Of a stretch of DNA of 64,000 bases, positions 34,360-45,907 are shown piece by piece (the stretch's first letter is position 1; each line of letters opens with the position of its first letter). The DNA is from Myotis daubentonii. Its lineage: Eukaryota; Chordata; Mammalia; Chiroptera; Vespertilionidae. The notes beneath the pieces were generated by a model. It was not told where the DNA came from, made no database searches, and saw nothing but the letters and a program-made list of their open reading frames with translations. Where the stretch lies: positions 64,439,965 through 64,503,964 of the forward strand of contig NC_081849.1 in assembly GCF_963259705.1 (NCBI RefSeq), in the 5' to 3' direction. A program made the position numbers and the translations under genes.

Positions 34360-35980
34360 TGTAAAAACACTCAGGTCTTAACAAATCCTATAAAGCAGTG
34401 TTGGTGTGCAACATAGTTCAAAACATTTTTCTCACAAAATTTCAAACATGAGCAGTTGTACCATACTTCTCTCTAAAATTGAGACTTTAAAGGAGTGCTA
34501 AGTCAGTGGCCCCTAGTTCCCCTTTCTATGTTCTGTTTCTACCTAGATGACCCTTTGACCTCCCATCCTCTCTCACCCCCACTAAACCTCAAGCACCAAC
34601 TCTTCTCTGACCTCCACCCCCTGTCAAAACAGAAAAGACTCTAGTATCAGTTATTTACACCCTTTGATTGACTGATTGGTTACACTTTAGCTTCAATGAG
34701 CTTTAGTCAGTGTGTTAATTCAAGCAACATTTATACTTAAACCATTTTACACCTCATTGTATAATGAAAGATCAATTCTCCATTGAAGAGTTTTGAGCTT
34801 CAATCTAGTAAGCAAGTAAGAAAATATTTTGGAAACAAGGAAGAACTTGAAATCACACTTTGTGTTCCTAACCCTGGGGAGTCATGAGCCACAGGAGAAT
34901 AGCTGACAGGCTACAGAAAAAAACACACCAAAGAACTGTTCCCTCATTCACTCACTCATTCACTCATTCATGCATTCAACATTTATCAAGTGCCTACATG
35001 TGCTAGTTGTTACAAACAGAAAGAATAAATTATTAATAATATGGTCTCTTTCTTGAAATATTTACAAAGAAGAGTCACAAATAGAATTCAAAAATTAATA
35101 GAATTTAAAGCCCCAAAATGAGAGATGCTCTGACAAACAGGAAATGCTAACGGAAGACAGAGGAGCCAGGACTCACTCTCTCTCTTCCTGAGAGAAGGGC
35201 CAGAATGGGTTCCCTAGTCTTTTGGCCAAATGGGAGATGGATGATTACCTTTCTTGTGCAGAGGGAACTTACGGCAGCAGAGGCTAACGCATGGCCAGTG
35301 TCTCCTGCAGCCACAAACATAAACACAACTTAAGCTGTGGCAGCAGCTGGGCCCCTTCTCCTCATCTGCAGTCATATGGGGAGGTCAGTTGATGATAAGC
35401 CTTGCCAAGATGTCCTTAGCCACTTGTAGGGGAGGACAGGTGCAAGCGCTGTCATACAACTTCATACACAGACTATACTTGTATCAGGATGCATCAGTGG
35501 AACGTACGTTTTATCTGTATCCATTGAAATACTTATCACTAGGTTTTGCTCGATTGGGGTCTTAAAATTTCGAAGACTCGTTAGTGTAAAATTTAGAATA
35601 ACAAATAGAAAAGATTGGTAGTCAAGTTAATGTCTGTGCCTCACTGTAGCAGTTGAAGGCTTACTTCTGGAAGCTTGCCGAAGGCAGAGACTTTGTCCCT
35701 GAATTCTAACAAAGCCAGGTGTGTATACACAATACCCAGAGCTGCCCTGCACCTCCTTTGTTCAATTTTTTGGCCTAAGCAACTTTATTAGATTTTTTAA
35801 CTCTCCCCTTGTTCCAAAATTTGCAGGTGAATAGGTTGTGTCATGAAACATATTTGATCTTATCTTAGTTAGTGACTAATAGTTTTATATCACACCCATA
35901 TTTTCTGGGGTTCTAAAACACAGCCCTCAAGCCCCTATTATTCTAATCTCTGAGAATGTAAGAATGAATATTCATTCTTT
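34360..35980. other. Intergenic, no gene recognised
   Basis: Single-copy-looking sequence with an L2-type motif near 34,975. No coding region is supported. Confidence 0.5.
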
Positions 35981-35984
35981 TTCT

Positions 35985-36240
35985 TTTTCTTTTTTTTTTT
36001 TTACCCTCACCAAAGGATATTTTTCTATTGATTTTTAGGGAGAGTGGAAGAGAGAGGGAAAGACAGACAGAAATATCAATGTGAGAGAAACACATCAATT
36101 GGTTGCCTCTTGCACATGCCCTGACCAGGACCTGGGCCAGGGAGGATCCTGCAACTGAGGTGTGTACCCTTGACCACAATCGAACCTGGGATCCTTCGGT
36201 CCACAGGCCAACACGCTATCCACTGAGCCAAACCGGCCAT
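35985..36240 (-). mobile_element. Ves SINE
   Basis: Reverse-oriented copy from a T-rich tail to 'ccactgagccaaaccggcc'. It has the 'accaggacctgggccaggga' segment of the long subfamily. A diverged target duplication (GAATATTCATTCTTT / GAACATTTATTCTTT) flanks it. Confidence 0.85.
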
Positions 36241-36309
36241 GATTGAACATTTATTCTTTTAACAACCATTTATCCAGCAGTGAAGCAGGTGGTTAGTTAT
36301 TTCCCAATA

Positions 36310-36745
36310 CCCATTTTCTCCTTCCGTTTTAAATGGCTCATGGCCAGCCATGAGAGACAGCACATCCTAGTATCCTCTGCAGCTGGGTGTGGCCATATGA
36401 CTAAGTTTACCACAATAAAATGTGAGTGAAAGTGATATATGCCACTTACAAGTCGTTTACTTCATAGGAAATTGCTTGTCCTTTGATTTCAGTCCATCCC
36501 TCTTCCTAAAAACTTGAGTGGAAATATGGAAGTAACACAGCTTTAACCAAGCAGACAAGACCTAAGGAATGTTGGAAAAGCAAAAATGGGAGAAACCCAG
36601 ACTATGAATGACCTCATGGTGAAGGCAGCCCACCAGTCTGGGTTCTTACACTCCTCTGAAATTTTACATGCAAGAGAATGAAACTTCAGCCATATTTGAG
36701 TCACTAAATTTTAAGTTTCTTTGTTACAGCAACTTAGCCAGACCC
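36310..36745 (+). repeat. Old interspersed repeat, family unassigned
   Basis: Contains 'ggtgtggccatatgactaag' and 'gaatgacctcatggtgaagg', in the order seen in ancient LINE or LTR 3' regions of mammals. I cannot assign the family by eye. Confidence 0.4.
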
Positions 36746-37106
36746 TAGTTAATGTAAATGTTCATTCAATGTCTATTGAGCATTTACTATGTGACAGGAA
36801 CTTTATATTTCTGGGGGAAATATAAAATGTGAAGAGACAGAAAAGTCTCTGGACATAGTTTTACAAAAATGTAAAACTACATTTGCAAACCGTGGTAAAT
36901 GTGTAAAGGAAACAAAGAGGGTTCGAAGTTAAGGCCTCTCTGAGGAAGCATCATGTAGCTAAGCTCAAGGTCATAGGGGAAAATGGGGTATGGGGACTCA
37001 TCCCAGGTTGCAAGGTCAATGGGACAAAAAAAGAGCTTGGTTTTTGGATGGAACTCAAGGTGAACAATGTGAGCTGTGTGGCATTATGAGGAAAGGCTCT
37101 TCCTAA

Positions 37107-37143
<37 letters not shown>

Positions 37144-38104
37144 ACACATACATGTATATAATAATAGCATAGACACATTGAATTAAATATGGGTAAATTA
37201 TCTTTGCTTTTATAGTTGCTGCTAACTCTATTTTCTTTTCTGAACCAGAAACTTCCTCTAGTCTTGCACTTATACCAGCACTGAGTCTGGAAAATTTTTG
37301 AGACCATAAGAACTCTGTCTGAGTTATAGCACCCTTAGACTTTCAGATCCCCTTTTTCCTAAGCACACAATCTCCCCAGGGTCATTTCCATCTATTGTGT
37401 CCTCCTTTTTCATCATTTCTGATCACAAACACTTGAAAAGCCCCCAAGTTTCTCTAATTCTTACCCTCTTCTCTTTTCATTCCCTTGATCTTCACAGGAA
37501 AGCTGGGGGCATGAATTTTATGTTGACATTTCCAGACACTTCGTCTTCTGCAGCAAAAGTCATCATAAAACCCAAGTCACATGTTGATCACTGTCCCAAC
37601 CATAAGTAAAGACTTACTCTCAAGGTAAGTTGGAGAGAAAGAAATATCACCTCCCATTACTCTATAGGACTTTGATAATAAAATTCTAAATGTCTAACTA
37701 AGTTCTAATAAAAATATTAATAAATAATGTGATATGGCACAAATTAGTAATCATTATGTTTCGTAATTATTTGTACACTCCTTCAAAAGGGATGGTATCT
37801 TCTCTCTTCAAAATTTTACATCATCCCTGAATAAGTTTTCATTAAGGAGCAAAGTCATGAGACAGGATTCAAATATAAGGCAGCAAGAAAGAAACCAGAG
37901 TAAGGAGATGAAAGAAGTTCCAAGAGGGGGAAGGGATAAGGGTAGGGGGGGGTCAGGAAGAGGTGAAGCCAGAAGGAATTCCTAGAGCCAGAAGAACAAA
38001 TCTCTAGGTTCTTTTGAAGTTCACCTGCAGCTGATAGGTACCGAAGCATCACCCACCTCGCACAAATTAGATGCTCAGTCAGGATCTGGACTGGATGCCT
38101 TCCT
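36746..38104. other. Intergenic, no gene recognised
   Basis: Holds the GT repeat at 37,109-37,141; otherwise nothing recognised. Confidence 0.5.
37109..37141 (+). repeat. (GT)n microsatellite
   Basis: About 16 GT units followed by 'tacacacatacatgtat'. Confidence 0.9.
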
Positions 38105-38545
38105 ATCGTTCTGAAATAAAAAAGAAAAAATGAGTGAGAGAGAGAGAGAGAGAAGAAAAGGAAAAAATTGGGTCAGTCAAACAAGTTAGAGGAAAGAACA
38201 CATACAACATTCTGATGTATTAAGATGAGTACTCAGCTGTTCAGAGAGAAGGGGGTTGGGGGCTGGGTAAGAAGGGTGAAGGAATTAAGCAAAGAAAAAA
38301 AAAAGAAAGATTCATGGACATAGACAACACTATGGTGATTGCCAAAGGGAAGATGGAGTGGGAAGAGGTAGAAGAGGGTAAAAGGGGGGGATAAATGGTA
38401 ATGGAAGGAGATTTGACTTGGGGCGGTAAACACATAATACCACATGCAGATGATGTATTGTAGAATTGGGTACCTGAAACCTATATAGTTTTATTAACCA
38501 ATGTCACCCCAATAAATTCCATTTAAAAAGATAAAAAACAAACAA
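38105..38545 (+). mobile_element. L1 3' UTR fragment
   Basis: G-rich polypurine segment followed by 'gtacctgaaacctatatag' and 'caccccaataaattcc', the usual 3' end of L1 copies in this group, ending in an A-rich tail. No coding sequence. Confidence 0.65.
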
Positions 38546-38629
38546 CTAACCTTAAAAAAAGATATTCCACCTTAACTGAAATTTCACATCAAATAACCCG
38601 CAAATAAAACAAACAAACAAGAAAGAATG

Positions 38630-39075
38630 AGTGCTCAGGAGCCAGACTGCTAGGTTTAAAAGTAAGCTTTAGCATTGTCTAGTTGGGTGGCCTCTCCCTT
38701 CAGTTTCCTCTTCTTTAAAAAGGAGATTATAGCCCAAACCGGTTTGGCTCAGTGGATAGAGCGTCGGCCTGCGGACTCAAGGGTCCCAGGTTCGATTCCA
38801 GTCAAGGGCATGTACCTTGGTTGCAAGCACATCCCCAGCAGGGAGTGTGCAGGAGGCACCTGATCGATGTTTCTCTCTCATCGATGTTTCTAACGCTCTA
38901 TCCCTCTCCCTTCCTCTCTGTAAAAAATCAATAAAAAATATTAAAAAAATAAAAATAAAAAATAAAAAGGAGATTATAATCGTCCCTACACTTCATAGTG
39001 TTGTGGAGAGGATTCAAAAGAGCCATTCCATGAAACATGCTTAGCCCAGTGCCTAGCACAACATAAACTATCAAC
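38630..39075 (+). mobile_element. MIR SINE split by a Ves SINE
   Basis: MIR text runs from 38,630 to 38,731 and resumes at about 38,963 with 'tagtgttgtggagaggattc' and 'cccagtgcctagcacaacat'. The Ves SINE between is flanked by a 16-bp exact target duplication, so the MIR is older. Confidence 0.65.
38732..38962 (+). mobile_element. Young Ves SINE in MIR, 16-bp target duplication
   Basis: Near-consensus copy ('cggtttggctcagtggatag', 'ctgatcgatgtttctctctc'). Exact 16-bp duplication TAAAAAGGAGATTATA at 38,716-38,731 and 38,963-38,978. It splits an MIR. Confidence 0.95.
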
Positions 39076-39079
39076 AAGC

Positions 39080-39955
39080 CTCAGCTACTTTTGTACATAT
39101 AGGCTCAGCTTCAGGAGAATAACTACTCATGATTATAAGATAGGAAAGCTGTAAAATAAAATAAAAAATAAGTTCCCTTCTACAACTCAGTTAGATAAAT
39201 TTGTGTTTTCTATGTGGGCAAAGAAATGAGCCATCTTCAACTCTTTTATGTATTTGTTTAGATTTAACAAGGCAAAAGGGTGTGCATGAAAAGAGCCCAG
39301 GGCTGGGGAAGGAGAGAAAATGGAATTTGAAGAACCTGTCATCTGGCTCATCTTATACAGCTACTTGCTAAATCACATAGCCCAACTTTCATCGCACAAT
39401 TCCAGGGCACAGCCCACAGGCCCTAAAAATGTCAAAGCACCATCATTTGGTGTAACACACAACACACGTATCAGGATTCTTAATTGTAAACAAAAGAGAC
39501 TGACTACTGCTGATTTAATTGAGAAAGAAACACTTGAGTAACTCTGAAAATTGCTAGGAAGACTGGAAATCCAGCTTGAAAAATGGAAAGCTTGGCAGCC
39601 AGAGCTAAATGTCAATCATAGAGCCAGTCTGGTGAGTAGACAACTGTCCCTGCCCCAAGTCCTGACTCTGCCACCTGCCCTGCCAAACCACTAGAACTGG
39701 TTGCTGCTAGAAGCCATCTCTAGCACATTCACCATGGCTGTGCTGGAAATAGATGAGGCTATTGAGAGCAAAGATATGGCCTTTTCTGACTCACAGTGAG
39801 AAATTCCCTGAACATAAAAGTTCAGATGTTGGCCAATCCTACAGAAGAAAAAAAAAGAACGAAAGAGAAATAAAGAAGAAAACTATCTGAGGCAATAATT
39901 CATGGTACATCTACTGTTTTAACAAAACATTAAATAAAAATTATGCCATAGAAAC
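39080..39955. other. Intergenic, no gene recognised
   Basis: No gene or clear repeat recognised. Confidence 0.5.
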
Positions 39956-39959
39956 ACAG

Positions 39960-40215
39960 ATATTCTTTATGATATAACGTAAGTGTATCAATGAGTTTGT
40001 TTCTGTTTTGTTTGTTCGTTTCTTTTGTTTTTTAAATTTCACACATAAGTGAAATCATATGGCATATGAAAGGAATTAAGAAGTAGAAATTGTCACTTAT
40101 CAAAATAGTCATGTGGATGTAAAGTACAGCATAGGGAATACAGTCAGCAATACTGTAATAACTATGTGTGTGTCAGATGAGTACTAGGGTATCAGGGTGA
40201 CCACTTCATAAGGTA
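39960..40215 (+). mobile_element. L1 3' UTR, left part, split by two Helitrons
   Basis: Contains the widespread L1 3' UTR text 'cacataagtgaaatcatatg' and the following segment with 'gtacagcatagggaatac'. The element stops at 40,215 and resumes at 41,424, so both Helitrons inserted here. Confidence 0.7.
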
Positions 40216-40841
40216 TCCTATCTAATAAAACAGAAACATGGTAATTGGCGTACGACCGCTACCCTTCCCATTGGCTAATCAGTGAGATATGCAAAATAAC
40301 TGACAGCCAAGATGGCGGCGGCAGCGAGGCAGCTGGAAACTAACATGAGGCTTGCTTGCTTTAGTGACTGAGGAAGCCAAAGCTTCCCTGCCTGCCTTGC
40401 CGGCCTCTCAGCTGCACTCTAAGCAACTATGTTACAAAAATAGAAGCTAAACAAAACCCCAGGCTTCAGCCAGCAGGACCGCAACATTGTTTCAAATACA
40501 GAAGGGTAAACAAAGGCCAGAAACCTGCTTTCAGCAGTGGAAGTCTCATAGCTGGAGCCGAGCCTCAGAGCTAAAGCTGGCCCAGAATGAAAAAAAAAAA
40601 GGAAAAAAGGACAGGTTGGGAGCTTCAGTCACTCGTCAGCCTGAAAACGGCCCTCAGCCCCTCACCCAGGCTGGCCAGGCACCCCAGTGGGGACTCCCAC
40701 CCTGAAGGGTGTGTGACCAGCTGTAAACAGCCATCATCCCCTCACCCAGGCTGGCCAGGCACCCCAGTGGGGACCCCCACCCTGATCCAGGACACCCTTA
40801 AGGGCAAACCAGCCGGCCCCCACCCATGCACCAGGCCTCTA
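40216..40841 (+). mobile_element. Non-autonomous Helitron with promoter-like cargo
   Basis: Begins TCCTATCTAATAAAAC after A and ends in 'gcaccaggcctcta', a worn version of the family's CGGGCCTCTAG end, immediately before another Helitron. The 5' part has an inverted CCAAT box (ATTGG, 40,270-40,274) and AAGATGGCGGC (40,309-40,319), a YY1-type initiator motif. Two near-identical 48-bp units start at 40,658 and 40,738. No transposase is present. The 5' part could be a captured promoter fragment; I cannot name a source gene. Confidence 0.8.
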
Positions 40842-41423
40842 TCCTATATAGTAAAAGGGTAATATGCCTCCCAGCACCAGGATCAGCGGAGCAGCGAGGC
40901 CTCCTGGCACCGGGATCAGCGTGACAGGGGGCAGCGACCAAACCCCCCTGATTGGCCCTGCTCTGTGTGTGACGGGGTAGAGCCATAACCTCCCCATCGG
41001 CCCTGCCCTGAGTGTGACAGTGGCAGCACCCCAACCCCCTGATCCGCCCTGCTCTGTGTGTGACAGGGGGCGGTGCCCCAACTCCCCTATCGGCCCTACT
41101 CTGTGAGTGACAGGGGGGAGCTCCTCAACCCCCTGATCAGCCCTGCTCTGTGCATGACAGGGGGGAGCTCCCCAACCCCCTGATCGACCCTGCTCTGTGC
41201 GTGACAGGGGGCGGCGCCCGAACTCCCCAATCGGCCCTGCTCTGAGCCCGACCAGGGGCTGCACCTAGGGATTGGGCCTGCCCTCTGCCACCCGGGAGCG
41301 GGCCTAAGCCAGCAGGTCGTTATCTCCCGAGGGGTCCCAGACTGCGAGCGGGCACAGGCCAGGCTGAGGGACCCCTCCTCCCCTCCCCCCGAGTGCACAA
41401 ATTTTTGTGCACCGGGCCTCTAG
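40842..41423 (+). mobile_element. Non-autonomous Helitron with 47-bp tandem repeats
   Basis: Starts TCCTATATAGTAAAAGGG and ends with the hairpin GTGCACAAA/TTTGTGCAC plus CGGGCCTCTAG, CTAG at 41,420-41,423, next base T. It directly follows another Helitron, a head-to-tail tandem. About seven units of a 45-48-bp repeat ('gccctgctctgtgtgtgaca' type) fill 40,921-41,250. Open frames on the minus strand across the repeats are not genes. Confidence 0.92.
40921..41250 (+). repeat. 47-bp minisatellite inside a Helitron
   Basis: The marker 'tgacaggggg' recurs at intervals of 48, 45, 46, 47, 47 and 47 bases. Unit lengths are not multiples of three, which argues against coding. Confidence 0.85.
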
Positions 41424-41485
41424 TATAAGTATAAGTGTATAATCACTATGTTGTACACCTGAAATTAACATAAAGTCTGGATCTC
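41424..41485 (+). mobile_element. L1 3' UTR, right part
   Basis: Text 'aatcactatgttgtacacct' is the usual continuation of the L1 3' UTR at 39,960-40,215. It supports the Helitron insertion point between A (40,215) and T (41,424). Confidence 0.65.
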
Positions 41486-42850
41486 TCTCACAGAAGGAAT
41501 ATTTTTTATCTAAGATAATGAATTGCAAGTTAAATCCTGTGGTCCATAGAGAACACACCAATGAAGCCAGAATGCCCCCTCAACTTCCATGGTCTCTGAA
41601 TCAAGCAGCAACAAGGGAGCTAACCTGCCATCGGAGTGGCTGGGGCAGGGCAATTAAGAAGCTTGGCTTTCTTCTTGGTTTTGTCTCTATCTCATCTGTC
41701 AAACCATATACAGAAATTCTGAAATGGAAGAAATAAAATGGATTGGCCAGTTTCTCTTTACCCATGGGATAGAAGGAGTCTGAGCAGTCAGTTACCCTGT
41801 CTGTAAAATTCATGGAGGCAAGCAGGAAGGAAGAAACCCTCTGGCCATATATCTCATTATTCAAACCTACTTGTTCTTAATAACTTTTAGATCTTCAGTA
41901 TTTAATTGTTATTGTAATTAATTACTGTAATTGCAATAATTAATTATTAATGTTCTTAATATATCTAGCCTGAGATTAATTTTTGCCTGCAATTCCTTTT
42001 TAAAATGTTTTTCTTATTGATTTTTAGAGAGAGAGGAAGGGGGAGGGAGAGAGAGAAATAGAAACATGGATTAGAGAGAAACATTGATCCACTACCTCCT
42101 GCACACCCCACACTGGGGATCGAGCCAGCAACCCAGGTATGTGCCCTGACCAGGAATTCAACCAGTGACTTCTTGGTGCATGGGTTGATGCCCAACCACT
42201 GAACCACACCAGCTGGGCGGGGTGCAATTTTAATACCCATTTACATTTATATTAAAGATGTAAGAAAATATTTTCTTACCACTATTGCCACTTGGCACCA
42301 TGCTGGGACTCAGTTTCTTCACCTGTAAAATAGAAAAACCATATTAGATGACTTCTAACGTCCCTTTTTGTCTTACTTTCTGTCATTCTGTAACTAAAGA
42401 ATATTAGAAGTATTGTAATGTTTATAATTATGCAAAGTCCTCGTTCACTTATAAAAGTTAGAAACGTAGAAGGAAGCAAAGCTATGCGCTTCTGCACATC
42501 ACCCTTAATCTGATTTTGCGTCCGTTGAGTTCTGAGAATAACTGGCTTCTAAAGGCTGGCCCTTTTTAGGCCTCGTGATATATTTCTTCGAAGTCTTGGT
42601 GAACCTACTTCCTCTGCTTATGTTTAGTCAATCAGTGCTAAGAAGTGAACTCTGAAGACCAGCTCTTTTGGGTGAACATGCATTGTTGTGGGGGTTTTTC
42701 CTCATTAAATGTAGATTGTGACTAGGTTTGCAGTACATAAAATAACTAATGAAAATTGTGGGGCTGAATATCATGCACTCAGATGTTTCCAGCCATATGG
42801 ATATTAGCTTACATAAAGACAAAATATCTGTATTAAAAACTGGATATTTC
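41486..42850. other. Intergenic, no gene recognised
   Basis: Only the SINE at 42,003-42,220 is recognised. The rest is AT-rich without coding support. Confidence 0.5.
42003..42220 (-). mobile_element. Ves SINE
   Basis: Reverse-oriented copy from a T-rich tail to 'accacaccagctgggc'. Flanked by TGCAATTcctTTT-like and TGCAATTTT sequences. Confidence 0.85.
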
Positions 42851-42851
42851 C

Positions 42852-43107
42852 ACTCTAGCTGGTTTGGTTCGGTGGAGAGAGTGGAGGCCTGCAGACCTAA
42901 GGGTCCCAGGTTCAATTCCAGTCAAGGGCATGTACCTTGGTTGCAGGCTCCTCTCTGGCCCAGGGGGTCAGGGCTCCTGCAGGAGGCATCTAATTGATGT
43001 GTTTCTCTCACATCAGTGTTTCTCTCTGTCTTTCCCTCACTTCCACTCTCTCTAAAAGTTAATGAAAAAATATCCTTGGGTGAGAATAAAATAAAATAAA
43101 ATAAAAT
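42852..43107 (+). mobile_element. Ves SINE, long subfamily
   Basis: Copy starting 'actctagctggtttggttcg', with 'ctcctctctggcccaggggg' and the 'atatccttgggtgagaataa' end plus (AAAAT)n. The next SINE is inserted at its tail. Confidence 0.85.
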
Positions 43108-43112
43108 GTGGC

Positions 43113-43337
43113 GCCGAAACCGGTTTTGCTCAGTGGATAGAGCGTCGGCCTGCGGACTGAAGGGTCCCAGGTTCGATTCCGGTCAAGGGCATGTGCCTGG
43201 GTTGCGGGCACATTCCCAGTGAGGGATGTGCAGGAGGCGGCTGATCGATGTTTCTCACTCATTGATGTTTCTGACTCTCTGTCTCCCTTCCTCTCTGTAG
43301 AAAGTCAATGGAATATATTTTTTTAAAAAATAAATAA
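43113..43337 (+). mobile_element. Young Ves SINE
   Basis: Near-consensus copy ('accggttttgctcagtggat', 'ctgcggactgaagggtccc'). Exact duplication ATAAAATGTGGC at 43,101-43,112 and 43,338-43,349. It is the last full SINE before the Hox cluster. Confidence 0.93.
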
Positions 43338-43764
43338 ATAAAATGTGGCAAATTAAGAAAAATGAATATTTCCATTTTTATCCACATACTGGGTGTGCTA
43401 CAGACATAACTTGTGAATGAATATTAATGGTTTCTTCCTTCTCTCTGCAAAGAATTAGCTTAATCAATTAGTGACAGATATGGAAAAAGCCTTGTATTGT
43501 TAAAGTAATCCCCTCATTGACTTTATTGTTAAATTTGACCTCTCTTTATTTAGCTTTGTTTTCACTCAAATATTTGTCAATTGCTTATTTCCCCAAGAAT
43601 GCATAGTCACAGTTTACATGTAAGTCTGGTATTAAACAGTCAGTTTCTCCAGCTCTCTAATTCTTTGCCAGCAAGCAATTACCCACTGTAGGACCTCTAT
43701 CAACAATGATAGCTTGGTCACTCCTGTGTGGTTGGCCCTGTGGAGAAGCCCTACCGCAAAGTGG

Positions 43765-43965
43765 ATAAGAGTTTGGGCTCTGGGTTCAGTGGACCAGTCA
43801 CTTAACATCTTGCCACCTCTCCATTTCCTTATCTGTAAAATCAAAAATAATAAAAATGCCTTCTTCTTGGAGTAAAGATGAAATGACTTAATGTATGTAA
43901 AGTATTTGACGTAGCATTGGAAATTACTTGGCTCAGAGTAGTCCTGAGTAAATACCAGATTTTCA
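43765..43965 (+). mobile_element. MIR SINE
   Basis: Contains 'ccagtcacttaacatcttgc' and 'cttatctgtaaaatcaaaaa', central MIR text. It is the last clear full-length interspersed repeat before the Hox cluster. Confidence 0.5.
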
Positions 43966-44299
43966 GCATCCTGAAAAACCACATAAATTTTAGAGGATAA
44001 AACTGAAAAGTCAACAAGAACAACTACCTTAGTTTGTACTTAAAGGACCTGAACGTAGGGGAAGGTATAGAAAGGTTCCGTATGGAAAGGATAAGTGTCC
44101 TACAGGGATTGTCTTTTTCTGTTACCGCAAGTCCAGGGCCCTGCGTTCAAGAAGCTTAAGATCCTTCGGGGGAGTCAAGACTATAGGTCCGTGGACAGTG
44201 GCTCCTGGTCCCTGTGTGAAAGGTGCGTTCCCAGGAGGGTCTCAGCTGAAAGAGTGGGGAGTAGTACAGAGAACTTTCTGAAGAAGTGAGACTTGGGGC

Positions 44300-45150
44300 A
44301 AGGCGGGGCTGGCCTCTGCGAGGGAACAGGGAGAGGACAGTGAGAAGGATGCTGCCCAGACTGGAGGGGCCCTGGTCTCCCAGAGGCACCCAGCGTTTAG
44401 AAACTCCGACTCCTCACACTGCAGCCCACCGCCACGCTCCTGAGCATCTCCGTGGAGCTAGAAGGGGAATGAATGGCACTCCGTTACACCCGTTTTGAAA
44501 ATATCTGGGAGGATGGAGCCGGCCGAAAGGAACACCTCCCTCCCGCTTTCAAGTCTGAAGAACTTGAACTAGAGGCCAAGCTTCCGACGTGAATGCTTTC
44601 TCTTGGGGCGAGAGGTGTTCGTTCGTCCGCAGCGCTGGGCTCGCGGATGGAAGCCGGAGGCCCTCCCGGCCCGGCTTCCCCTTCCCCGGAAACACTGGGG
44701 AACCCTGAGGCCTCGCGGCCCCTGGGGAGGAGCCCCGATTCAGGCTCCATTCACTGCCATCCCACCCGGCTCGCTGGGCCCGCGCCCCGCACCCCGGGGA
44801 GGCCCTGACGCTGCGCCCGCCCGCTGCGCCTGGGTCCGGGAGGGACGCGAAAGGGAGCGGCGTCCCCTGCAGAATTCAGAGAGATGGCGGGGAGCCGAGG
44901 GAGGAGACTGGCCTTCACCTTGGCGTCGCGGCTCCCTCCATCCTGCGGGGGCCACAGGACCCGCGTCCTCCCGGGCGGGCGCACCAGCCGGGCCGCCGAG
45001 AGGCCGGCGCTGAATCGCGCGCGACGCCGAGTTCCCGCGGCCGCGCGGCCCCCGCGAGCTGAGCGTGAGCCCGGCTCCCCGCGTGCTCCTCGGGGTGACC
45101 CGTGCCCCGAACCGTGTGGCCAGGATTCAGGAGGGAGCAAAGCCCCTGCC
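44300..45150. other. CpG island 6 kb downstream of HOXA1
   Basis: About 850 bp of GC-rich, CpG-dense sequence (densest at 44.6-45.1 kb) between AT-rich flanks and without repeats. Overlapping open frames of up to 136 codons on both strands match nothing I recognise. In a Hox flank such an island usually marks a promoter, a lncRNA start or a Polycomb target. No splice pattern could be established. Confidence 0.6.
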
Positions 45151-45907
45151 CTTTCAAACCATCGCTTTCTGCCTGGTTCTTACGGTTCTGGGGCGATCTC
45201 CCTTTCCTAAGGAAGCAGGTTACCATTTGTAAACAGCCAGCACAGCTCAGAGCATCCCAGTCTGAAAAGAAACAAAGTCACTCAATAATTTTCCCTTTAT
45301 TTTCTGTTGCAAGCAGTTGCGTTTTTGTTATTGCTTCCCGCCTAACCAAGGAACCACTCCAGCCGAAAATGAAAACGCAAAACAACCTGATTTCTAGAGA
45401 TTAGCTTTTGGGACTGGATATTTTACGAACACATTTCCAATACTACAAAAGTTAATGGACGGTTTAAAAAATTGGAAACATATTTTGGTTGTGGCTGGAA
45501 ATGTTGAAAAAGAGACGTTGGTCTTTTCATTTATTGCCCATAAATGCAGTCTTTTGGGAATAGTTTGCAGGATGTAATGGGGGTTGGGATGTCTCCCCCC
45601 TCCACCCACTCCCCCCCACCCAAAAAAAGGCCACAGTGTTCATTGGCTAAAGTCTGCGGAGCAGAGTTGCTTGATTGATATTTGGCTTGCAGTTCTGCAA
45701 TCGAAGGTCAGCTACAGTTGATGACTGGTGTTATTAAAAATAAGGATCTAAAACTCCAGGGATTCCAGTTCAGCTTTTCAAATACTGACAGCCACAAATG
45801 CCCCTTTGGGCAGCTGTTTCTGTCTTCTGCGATCAGTAGAACCCCACGGAGGAAAGGAAATGTAGAAAGTCGTGTTACAAGGAAACTTTATTTTCCTTCT
45901 TTGGGCT

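Noticed and set aside
40839..41398. Overlapping repetitive open frames on the minus strand
   Set aside because: They arise from the 47-bp Helitron minisatellite, whose unit lengths are not multiples of three.
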